The notes under the pieces were generated by a model. It searched no databases. It saw only the letters and a program-made list of their open reading frames with translations, and was not told the origin of the DNA. From positions 248,001 to 312,000 of the forward strand of contig JAHXIO010000003.1 in assembly GCA_025655595.1 (NCBI GenBank): a DNA stretch of 64,000 bases, read 5' to 3'. Both the position numbers and the translations under genes were made by a program. The stretch is from Candidatus Thiodiazotropha sp. (ex Monitilora ramsayi) (GTDB lineage Bacteria; Pseudomonadota; Gammaproteobacteria; Chromatiales; Chromatiaceae). Shown piece by piece: positions 27,763 through 36,600 of the stretch. Every line of letters starts with the position of its first letter. Positions within the stretch are counted from its first letter, which is position 1.

Positions 27763-28015
27763 TTACTCATCTCTAAACTCACTAATTATTTCCCTTAATA
27801 TCAGTGTTAAATGCCAGTTACGTAGATGACCATCAGCATTAACTCCAGTACTGTTAACTCCACGATTAAACCCATCAACTAGTCCTTGTGGTTGACTTAT
27901 GGAGCTTCCGCCAGCATCGACAAACAAATTACCAGGCATTCCAAAGATCAAAGGTACATACGACTCAGCTACTTCTGTCCCTCCATGCCAACCTGGAAAC
28001 AAATCATGGTCGCTA
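27763..28015 (-). pseudogene. C-terminal fragment resembling an alkaline-phosphatase-superfamily phosphodiesterase
   Basis: About 80 codons read SDHDLFPGWHGGTEVAESYV then PLIFGMPGN, similar to the metal-binding His/Asp end of phosphodiesterase or sulfatase-like enzymes (DHG...HGG...VPLI). The frame begins next to a hairpin at 28016-28046 with no start, so only the 3' end of the gene is left. The frame ends with HLTLILREIISEFRDE. The family call rests on short motifs and is tentative; the fragment status is clear. Confidence 0.5.
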
Positions 28016-28046
28016 TAAAGCCCGCTGCTTTTTGCAGTAGGCTTTA
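28016..28046 (-). terminator. Probable terminator after the candidate immunity gene
   Basis: The arms TAAAGCCCGCTGC and GCAGTAGGCTTTA pair at 11 of 13 positions around a TTTTT loop. The structure lies 40 bp past the stop codon at 28086 in the direction of transcription, and its last arm ends in TTTA. It probably ends the giant-protein operon. Confidence 0.6.
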
Positions 28047-28085
28047 TCTAAGTTATTAATATCTTATTAAGGAGTGGCTCTTAAT

Positions 28086-29141
28086 TTACTTACAAGCAAT
28101 ATCTTTTTGGGGGAACCCTTTGCCCCAGGTCAACTCATTATCCTTTAAGATATTTTTTATTTCTTCCTTCGATAAACCTAAATCTTTAAAACCACTAGAC
28201 TGGTTTGAATAAAATAAATACTGTTCGTTATCCAGGTAGTAACCTTTCTTGGGGTCATCAACTTTACGTGACAGATGCCATTGATCCCAGACAATAACAT
28301 CCAATACATCATCTTTATTGAAGTCACCGAAAAAGTATCGGGCTTCTGTTTGTATGCCTTGTTTTATTTCATCTCTTTTTGCGCTGTCTAAATAAAAACC
28401 TGGCATAGTGACGCTTTGGTACTTCACGCCATCCACTTCACCGGGGATGTACTCTAGATTATCGTTATGTGCATAGGACTCAAATTTTGCACGGGAATAA
28501 AAGATGGGTTTTAAACCTTTTAAAGAAAAAATATAAAAATCCATCCAGCGATTCATCCCCGCTCCACGATAGGCGCGGCTGTGGCCACCACCACCGCCAA
28601 AGACAAATACTTCTGGAATCCCATCTAAATCTATGTCTTGGAGGGACATTGATTTTTCAACCAAACATTTATAGGGCTGTACTCTTGTGTAATCCAAATA
28701 AGGTCCATGCCTTATTGGGTATTTTGAATAGCTAAATTTGTTATTTGAAACATCAAATAACATCAGAGCATGATAGCTCATATTATGCTTATAACTATAA
28801 CTGTTTGGATAATCAGGGAACTGATACTCTTTATTAAAAGTTTTATCAAGTTCGTATACGGACATGTTCGACAATATTAAATTAGTTTCATCTGCATAAG
28901 GTAAGTAGCTTAAACTTTTTCGAATAAAATACTTTTCACCATGCTGGAGTTTTTTAGGCAGCAAATCATAAAATCCAGTTGCATTTTTTTCCACCTGATA
29001 ATACACCGCATTACTAGCCCACCTATTCTCAGGATAAAAAAAATCTAAATTGAAATTTTCATATTTCCCTTCGTATTCTTTTGCACTTAAGCTTTGCATA
29101 AGACTGACGAACAAAATCAGAAACGTAATTAATTTTCGCAT
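28086..29141 (-). CDS. Secreted FG-GAP/calcium-loop-like protein, candidate immunity protein
   Basis: From the ATG at 29141 (GGA 7 nt before it) the product is 351 residues with a clear signal peptide (MRKLITFLILFVSLMQSLSA, then KEYEG). Two calcium-loop-like motifs of the FG-GAP/VCBS kind are visible: LQDIDLDGIPEVFVFG (about 180-195) and FGDFNKDDVLDVIVWD (about 285-300). The gene follows the 1,478-residue toxin-like protein with a gap of about 24 bp. That protein ends in a tip that looks directed against peptidoglycan, and a periplasmic partner in this position is what an immunity protein would look like. Codon use is AT-rich like the tip, unlike the module before it, which suggests the two arrived together. 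No known immunity family is recognised. Confidence 0.65.
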   Translation of the reverse strand: MRKLITFLILFVSLMQSLSAKEYEGKYENFNLDFFYPENRWASNAVYYQVEKNATGFYDLLPKKLQHGEKYFIRKSLSYLPYADETNLILSNMSVYELDKTFNKEYQFPDYPNSYSYKHNMSYHALMLFDVSNNKFSYSKYPIRHGPYLDYTRVQPYKCLVEKSMSLQDIDLDGIPEVFVFGGGGGHSRAYRGAGMNRWMDFYIFSLKGLKPIFYSRAKFESYAHNDNLEYIPGEVDGVKYQSVTMPGFYLDSAKRDEIKQGIQTEARYFFGDFNKDDVLDVIVWDQWHLSRKVDDPKKGYYLDNEQYLFYSNQSSGFKDLGLSKEEIKNILKDNELTWGKGFPQKDIACK

Positions 29142-29165
29142 AGTTATATCCATCATTATTTTTTA

Positions 29166-32100
29166 TTAGGGGCAGTTAACACGGTGACTCATATCGTTTC
29201 TTGCCTGTTGCCAGGTCACACCACTACTAAAATCTGCTTCACTGTAATTAAAACAGAATAAGGTGCTTGGTGTGGTAGACGTATCTTCCCATTCGAAGAT
29301 GAAGGTTTTTAAAGGAATACCTGCGCCCTGCCTTTGACGGTCACGCACTTCTTGCTTGATGTTAATGGCATAGTTCACACCCGATACATGGCTTTGATCA
29401 ATCATATGACTCAACCAGGACCGTTCATTCGCTCTTGGGTACCCCTGGTTATAAGCCATAAGTACTAAACTCAAAAGATCATAGCCATCATTGGCATAAC
29501 TGCCTGTTCGGGATACTGTCGTTTGAACACCATTGCGGCTCACAGCTACAAGACGAGGGTCGCCTGCGGCGACTCTAGCTGTATTATCATACTCATCTAA
29601 CAGCCCCCTTCTCCTTCCTGATGATGGGCTGATATCAAATGCTTGATAAAAAGCGCCATCACAATTTTGTTCACCCGCCAACCAAGCCATCATAGCCACC
29701 AGGTTATCATCGGGCTGATACATATTTCGACTACGGATAGCTGAACATCTTGTATTTGATCCTAAGAAAAAATGATACTTAAGCTGACTAAAACCAAGGC
29801 TGGCAAATTCATCACCACTGCCTTCTGTTACCCTAAAATCAGTAACAGGGGAACCCCGCCCCCAGTGACCACGGTCGGCCTCATGGCGCACCCAGGCATG
29901 TAATAAATCCTGTTGGGTATAGGCTGTGGTAATTTGCTGATGAATTGCTGCTGTATACGTTGTATTAACACGTGGATCATTGGCATCACCATTATTCATA
30001 AGCGCCACGGCCGATTGCAACCAAGATTCATAATTAGGCTCTGCGTAATCTGACTCTATCGCGCCTTCACCGTTATTTGCCTCGTATGCCGCCAGGTAGT
30101 GTTTATAATTGTTTTTAAGCCAGCCTAATACTTCATTATCTACAATACCGTCTGCATTATCGCCTGCGTATGTACCACTGCCAATATCGGAAGCTGCTTC
30201 ATTTCTTCCCTGAAAACGTCGAATCATTTTTTCAAGAGACCCTGGCGCTGTTTGGCTACGAGGAAGACTAGAATTTACCGACACATAACTATAACCTGTC
30301 GAATATTCATCCCTGGGTTTTGATAAAACAGTGGAACCATCCGGCGCAATGTGATCAATTCGATCAGCCGAAGAACCTGGAAAACCATATTGTGAACTTA
30401 AGCCTAACTGCCACAAAAGTGTTTCCAACATTTCAATATCCGCACCTTTCGGATCAGCCATACTTGGTTCGATACTTCGCGTCACCACATCAAATTTTGC
30501 CGTCCGCTCCTGGGTACTATCGGCATTCGGATTACTGAGTGTGGTACTACCGGTCACGGCCACATATTCATTGTCTTTAATCACCAGGTTATCTTGCCAG
30601 AGTGTATTTAAACCAGTATCCACCGGTTCCCACCAGATAGCACAATTAAAGATATTACAATCACCTAAATCCGTGCCCGAAGAGATTTGTTCATAAGACA
30701 CATCCGCCGCACGGAACGTACATTGTTGCGCAGGGTCATTATGGTCTGCGCCAGGTTGCTGACAATAAAAACCATCATGTTTAAACGTCCAGGTCAGTTT
30801 TTCTATGGCGGCATTTATCGGTGCATTGTAGGCATATTTTAAGCGCATACCTCCCAAGGTACGCACCCGCTGTTTACTGTTTTGTAATTTTTCTAATTGA
30901 ATTTCAGATTCAACATCAGGAATTTTGTAATACACATGTAGGCCATTTATCACAAAACCAAATTCCCAAAGGACATTCGCACTGTCACTGTTTTGATACA
31001 GGCTAATCGTTAAATAGTCTTCGTATTCCAGTTCACTCAAAAAGCTGGTGTCCAACAGGTTAAAATGCTGTTGGTCTTCACTGGGTTGTAAGGCGATTTC
31101 GTGTTCACCAACAGCGAGTATTAATTCACGATCGCCACTAAAGCGTTCCAGTTCATCGAACTCCGGTCCCATGAGTGTCATGAATATATCAAGAGTGTCA
31201 CCTTCATAAAATACTGGACGGACAAGGTCTATTAGATTGATGGTGCCACTGTCTTCATCCGTGGCCCATATTTCCTGTATTTCCAGATCAAACACACTGA
31301 ACTGCATCTCCGGGCGGTAGACCCAGTGGTAAACCGGATCGGCCGAATCGGGCAGTCCCTCCACACCATCGCGGCGGGCCTGGGCCAGCGCATTCTGCGC
31401 GTCGAGTGTCGCCAGTTCGTTGTAGACCGGCACCTTGATCGGCACGTAGTATTTCGGCCGTGTCTGCAACTTGCCGGGGCCCGCGCCCGGGTTGGCGAAG
31501 GTGGGGTTGTCGTTGATGAACTCGCCCACCACCTGTACATAGAAGTGCTCGGTGGTTAGATCGGCCGAGTTGTTAAGCTGCACTACCTGGGTCTGGTAAC
31601 CCGGCGAGATCTCGAAGTTACCGCTGAAGTCCCGGGTGCTTGAACCCGTACTGACGGCAAGTCGGCCGGTATAGCCTTCAAGACCTTCGGGTAGTGGTGA
31701 GCCGTCGTGATCCAGCCAGACCGTCTGGATCTTGACATAGGTGTCGGAGCTGAGCCCGGCGCCCTCGCTACCGATCAGCTGGTTGTTATGTTGCTCGCCC
31801 TTGGTGAGACCCGCCTCATCCTTGTAGGTCCGGGTGGCGATCACCTTCAGATTGGGTGGACGCAATGTCAGCTCGCGAGCAGGATCGAAATCGATATCGA
31901 GGGAAGTCATGCGAAATTTCGTCGTACCGATATAGCCGGTCTTGCGGTTGATCGCCACCACTCGCACCACTTCGCCGATGCGCAGATAATCCGGGGGTTC
32001 GGTAGGCAGGCCATCGCCAACCGTTGAGGCCTCCCATGGCCGGTAAATGAGATCGTCGACGAACAGACTTTGGGCGGGACTGGCCACCGTCGTACTATAA

Positions 32101-33602
32101 TAAAATCCCTGCCAGTCAGCTCGATCAACTACTCCTCCAGAAATACCCACGAAGTTGTCACCGCCCTTATCAAGCCAGCCTTTCGTCGAATTCACCAGCT
32201 GTCCGGTCGCCTCGCGGAAGACGTAGATATCACTGTCTTCAAGGTCTTCCTTACTGATCGATTTCAGCAAGCCCTGGTCCACGAGCTGCGGATCGAGCAC
32301 GCTATCCGTCAGCCGGGTGAGATCAGGCGGATTGCGGTTTCCCTCATCGTCGAACTCCTCTCTGCCGTTGAGGTAGATATCCACCTTGTCGGCCTCCTGC
32401 GGGTTGCTGACAACCTTGTCCAGCGCGTCGTCGCCGTCAAAGTCGAACCGGTAGCCACTGGTGGAGAGGTCAGGGATCGCGGCATCATTGCTTTGGTACT
32501 CGGTGTTCGCCTCTATCGTCACGTCTTTCAGTTTGGCGCGGACATTGAGTGACACTGCAGGTATGGTGATGTCAACATCGGTTGTCATCTGTCCGCTTGT
32601 TGCCTTAGTCTCGGCAAGGTCCATGCTCAGCATGGTCATCTGCGCCCCCAGGTTCATTGCCCCGCCAAGGAGAGCAGCTTTGCCGCTACAGGTTACAGAA
32701 GATCGTACAACAAAGGGTAGATAGGGGTAGTTTCGTGGTGAATACCCGTTGTCTCTGGTCTTCGGGTTGAAGTCCGAAATAAATATATTGGCTGAAATAC
32801 CATAGTTGTGGGTGTAACTAAAACCCGGACAGGCGGGAAAGATTTCCGTCAAGTGATAGCTACCATCCAGGCCAGACAATCCAGCAGCCGTTCCATAACC
32901 CCCTCCCAGGCTTTCAATCGGGATGTTGGACAACGGCGCCCACAATCTATCAAACCCATCCGTGGCATCAGGGTTCTTATACAGATCAACCTTAAAGGAG
33001 ATATCGTTATTGGATCGGTAGACGATGTTACCGTCGTCATTGACAAGCAGGGCGGCAATGTCCTGCAGGTCCTCATCGGGCAACAGATTGACCGGGAACT
33101 CCATCAATACGATGCTCTCGTACTGGGGATTCGTGGTCAGAATCTTCTTTTCACTGACGACCAATACACTCCTAGTATTATCCCAGCGCAGCGCCGGCTT
33201 GGTCACTGGTTGTGGCGTCGCTGTGTTCGTCACCATTTGCAGGCTGTCGTACTGTGCGACAGGCATCAGTCGCGCACCCACGGCGAGACCGTCGCCCCCT
33301 TCACCGTGTTCGATCAGGTATGTTCGATACAAATCCTGAAGTTGACGGTAGGACGCACCGGACATAATCCGGATGTCCGCATACTGGCCGACACCGTACG
33401 ATCCGATGGTTCGCTTGATTTTTCCGTCTGCGCCATACTCGGCAAGAATAGGGTTATTCTGTTCATCCGTAACGAGACCCACCTCACCGACATAACCGGT
33501 GGTAAACTTGACGACTGGCTGGTGTGCCCCTAGAGATAGCAGATCCTGACTGATCAGCAGCGTTGCGAAAACAAATGAAACTTTAGTAATTCTCTTCATC
33601 AT
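29166..33602 (-). CDS. Large exported toxin-like protein with peptidoglycan-directed C-terminal tip
   Basis: The product has 1,478 residues. A signal peptide (MMKRITKVSFVFATLLISQDL) begins at 33602, overlapping the stop of the 2,222-residue gene's frame by a few bases. Residues 25-413 are unique. Residues 414-770 are the module duplicated at 23963-25032 and partly at 26508-26736. Residues 771-880 are a linker shared with two orphan tips. About 1047-1150 resemble a peptidoglycan-binding domain (LETLLWQLGLSS, MIRRFQGR, ADGIVDNEVLGW). About 1229-1390 resemble a lytic transglycosylase: Glu in RHEADRGHWG (about 1240), ASLGFSQL (about 1267) and LMAYNQGYP (about 1382) match the E..S, GLMQ and AYNAG motifs. 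The module is GC-richer than the AT-rich tip. A murein-cleaving toxin is inferred; a self-acting wall enzyme is the alternative. Confidence 0.75.
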   Translation of the reverse strand: MMKRITKVSFVFATLLISQDLLSLGAHQPVVKFTTGYVGEVGLVTDEQNNPILAEYGADGKIKRTIGSYGVGQYADIRIMSGASYRQLQDLYRTYLIEHGEGGDGLAVGARLMPVAQYDSLQMVTNTATPQPVTKPALRWDNTRSVLVVSEKKILTTNPQYESIVLMEFPVNLLPDEDLQDIAALLVNDDGNIVYRSNNDISFKVDLYKNPDATDGFDRLWAPLSNIPIESLGGGYGTAAGLSGLDGSYHLTEIFPACPGFSYTHNYGISANIFISDFNPKTRDNGYSPRNYPYLPFVVRSSVTCSGKAALLGGAMNLGAQMTMLSMDLAETKATSGQMTTDVDITIPAVSLNVRAKLKDVTIEANTEYQSNDAAIPDLSTSGYRFDFDGDDALDKVVSNPQEADKVDIYLNGREEFDDEGNRNPPDLTRLTDSVLDPQLVDQGLLKSISKEDLEDSDIYVFREATGQLVNSTKGWLDKGGDNFVGISGGVVDRADWQGFYYSTTVASPAQSLFVDDLIYRPWEASTVGDGLPTEPPDYLRIGEVVRVVAINRKTGYIGTTKFRMTSLDIDFDPARELTLRPPNLKVIATRTYKDEAGLTKGEQHNNQLIGSEGAGLSSDTYVKIQTVWLDHDGSPLPEGLEGYTGRLAVSTGSSTRDFSGNFEISPGYQTQVVQLNNSADLTTEHFYVQVVGEFINDNPTFANPGAGPGKLQTRPKYYVPIKVPVYNELATLDAQNALAQARRDGVEGLPDSADPVYHWVYRPEMQFSVFDLEIQEIWATDEDSGTINLIDLVRPVFYEGDTLDIFMTLMGPEFDELERFSGDRELILAVGEHEIALQPSEDQQHFNLLDTSFLSELEYEDYLTISLYQNSDSANVLWEFGFVINGLHVYYKIPDVESEIQLEKLQNSKQRVRTLGGMRLKYAYNAPINAAIEKLTWTFKHDGFYCQQPGADHNDPAQQCTFRAADVSYEQISSGTDLGDCNIFNCAIWWEPVDTGLNTLWQDNLVIKDNEYVAVTGSTTLSNPNADSTQERTAKFDVVTRSIEPSMADPKGADIEMLETLLWQLGLSSQYGFPGSSADRIDHIAPDGSTVLSKPRDEYSTGYSYVSVNSSLPRSQTAPGSLEKMIRRFQGRNEAASDIGSGTYAGDNADGIVDNEVLGWLKNNYKHYLAAYEANNGEGAIESDYAEPNYESWLQSAVALMNNGDANDPRVNTTYTAAIHQQITTAYTQQDLLHAWVRHEADRGHWGRGSPVTDFRVTEGSGDEFASLGFSQLKYHFFLGSNTRCSAIRSRNMYQPDDNLVAMMAWLAGEQNCDGAFYQAFDISPSSGRRRGLLDEYDNTARVAAGDPRLVAVSRNGVQTTVSRTGSYANDGYDLLSLVLMAYNQGYPRANERSWLSHMIDQSHVSGVNYAINIKQEVRDRQRQGAGIPLKTFIFEWEDTSTTPSTLFCFNYSEADFSSGVTWQQARNDMSHRVNCP
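31294..32363 (-). repeat. 1,070-bp duplicated module, copy 1 (inside the intact gene)
   Basis: This is the parent copy of the module repeated at 23963-25032. Boundaries are sharp: ACACTGAACTGCATCTCCGG at one end and GAACTCCTCTCT at the other. It codes for REEFDDEGNRNPP to PEMQFSVYD. Near-identity over this length suggests recent duplication or continuing gene conversion. Confidence 0.9.
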
Positions 33603-33603
33603 G

Positions 33604-36600
33604 TCATTGCACATCCGCTGTCAGCACTACCAGTAACTGCGCCAGGCTGATCTCACCATCGATATAGCTCGTCAGGTCGTCATATTGCGCTTCGGCTACC
33701 AGGTTGGCGCCGATAAAGTCGAGCCTCTCCAGATAAAGGGGTACCGGTGTGGTTACCACCCCGCCGCTGAGAATACCGGCACCGACGGGAACCACTTCCA
33801 GTGAATCGGCATCCAGTCCCATGATCAGTACGGGTACACTGTCATCCGGCAGGTAGTCGTATGACCCATACAGCGCGGGCATCTTGATTTCCAGTGATAC
33901 CGCACCGGAAACCTTGATCGGGCCGGGTTGGAGATTGAACATCCAGTGAGGGATGAGCGCCTGATGCTGTGAGGTGTATACACCGCTGGTCACCGCGTGC
34001 AACTGCGTTTGCACGCTGGCTGAACTGCTGCCGTCGGTGAAATTCAGCACCGCATTGTTGGTATCGATCACCAAATCGCCACCAGCCAGGACATTGCTCT
34101 GCACGTGACTGGCAAGCGGATTGTACGGCAACAAGGTATCGATTCTTGGCACTTGAATTGTCCGCACTTGGTTCATCCTTCCCTGCTCGATACTGAACAT
34201 CCTTTCGATGGAGCCATAGGCGGGATTTTCACCGTCCGGATTGATGACGACCCGGTAAAGACCGGATGCGATATTCCGGCTGGCCGGCACGCCGGCACCC
34301 AGTGAATAAACCCCGTTGGGATCGGTTGTTGCGGAGATTCCCAGCTCAGGCAGCTCGACCTTGACCCCTTCCAGCGCCACCTGGTCCTGACTGAACACCA
34401 CACCACCGATAAATGTCGGATTTTCCCTCACGTTGTAGACGAAGCGGGACAACTCCTCTCCCAGGTGCGACACATTGACGTACACGGTGGCGCCATAGGT
34501 GATATCGCTATCGGGATAGAACTCGACAATCCTGCCGCCGGGCAGCAGCGACAGACCGCCGGGAACCGTTTCCTGATCCTTGTGAACCTCTACGACCTCG
34601 CCCTGGTATTTTCCACCAGACGCCGTTTGGGCGTTATCAGCGGTCGTGTACGAAACACCGTGAACGGTCTGCTTGACGGTGATTGTCAGATCCGAGAGCA
34701 CTACCGGTTTGTTGAAATAGAACTGGATGGGATGGTGCGGCTCGCGGTAGCGCTCGCTACGGGCGGGCACCGTACGCACCAGCTCCAGTGGCAGGTTATC
34801 TTCATTAATGAAAGTCACGTCCACGTCGGTGCTGCTGAGTACCTCGTCGGCGGCATCGACAACTTCGAAGGTGAGTGACGGGATACTCTCCGAGGTGTCG
34901 ATAGCGATGATATCGCTGATCAGGGTCTGCGTGATGACCGTTGCACGTTGCCTGCTGCCCGCGGTGACGACCAGCGTATCGCCGATACTCCCGACATCGA
35001 CCCTGGCCACATACTCGACATCGAACTCGGCACCTGTGGTGTAGTACTCGGCGCCTGCCAGCGGCCGGATCACCTCGATGGTCGCTGCCGGGTTGGAGAG
35101 CACCGTGTAACCAACGCTGGCTGGATTGCCGGCAGTATCGACTGCCGTAATGACGAGTTCGGTCTCAACACCGGCTTCTAATGCCAGATCCGCTGCGAAT
35201 CGGTATTCGCCGGTGGCAGCGGTCGTCTCGAGCACAAGATTGTTGCCATTGATAGTCACGGTCGACAAATTGTCGTCGCTGACCGTGCCGCTGATGTGGT
35301 ACGGGTGTTGCTGAATCTCGTTGACAGCGGGCGGCAATGACAAGGCGTTATCGACCTGGATGACGGGCGCCTGCCCGTCCTTGACAAGGTTGATGATCAG
35401 GTCGAGCGGATCCTTGCCGTTCATCTCGGCATGGATCGTCACGGTATAGGGTCCTTCCGGCACGGCGGAGATATCCAGCGCCGTACTGAACAGCCGGCCG
35501 GCGACATCACCGTATAGCGTGGTGGCATTGCCGTTAACGGTGAGCGCAGCCGTATCGTCTGCGTTGAACAGTTGTCCACGGACCAACAGCAGATCATCGC
35601 TGACGGATGAACCATCCAGCGGTGTCGTCATCACGATTTCGAGTGGCGCCTGCGAATCGACTTCCGCATCCTGGTAGTAGATGACCAGTGCGGACTCGAC
35701 ACTGCCGGACGGGGTCTTTGCAAGGGTAACGATTCGGTTGAAGCCGCGCTCAAGGCTGACACCGGCGAGTTCGAACCGGTAGAGATTCTCGAGCACCGGA
35801 CTGATATTCGCCGCCACCCCATCGACCAAGACCTGGAGCTGGGTAATCTCCAGCGATGTGTACACCCTGCCCTGAAGGTCGATGCGGTTTTCGGCAACGA
35901 TGTCGTTATTCTGGTGTGACGTGTATTCGATCACCGGAATCGGGCTGGCCAACCGCGTCACGGTTACACTGGCCTGATCAGCCTGACCCTGGTTGCCGCT
36001 GGCGACCACAGTGATGACGTTTTCACCCGCTTTCAGCGGCACATCGCCGAGAAGCTCATCGCCCGCCACCAGCACCAGGCCGAAGGGCTGCCCCGGAAAA
36101 CGGTCGTTACTGGCCGACACCGACGCCACACCGGCATCGGCATTGAGTACACGACCGCTCACCGATACGAAGTCATCGGTCGTATCGACCAGTGCATCCA
36201 GTTCCACAGTCAACGGCGTCTGGTCGTCGATCACGTTGAGCGTGAGCGTTACCGAACGGTCGGCAGGGGCGCCGGATTCCGTCAGCGTGATACTCATCGG
36301 TTCGAATACCGTCTCCCTGACCACAAACTGGAACTCGCCACTATCGCTGTTGACGGTGGTGCCACCCTGCGAATTGTTAAGTACCACCACGACAGACGCC
36401 AGGGCATTCACATACTGACCCGAGATTGTGAGCCCCAATCCTGCCTGGCTCTCTATCTGGTAGATGTCCGCGCCTGTCTGAGTCACACCGGACAGGCTCA
36501 CCTCAATCGCAGGCAACGCGGGTAGCTGAATCGGGGTCACCGGCCCCTCGGCGTGCTCGAGTGCTGAAGTGATCGGATTGGTGAGACTGAGTACGCTCAC

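Noticed and set aside
32808..33533. Open frame of 241 codons on the plus strand
   Set aside because: Antisense to the unique N-terminal part of the 1,478-residue exported protein; no family resemblance.
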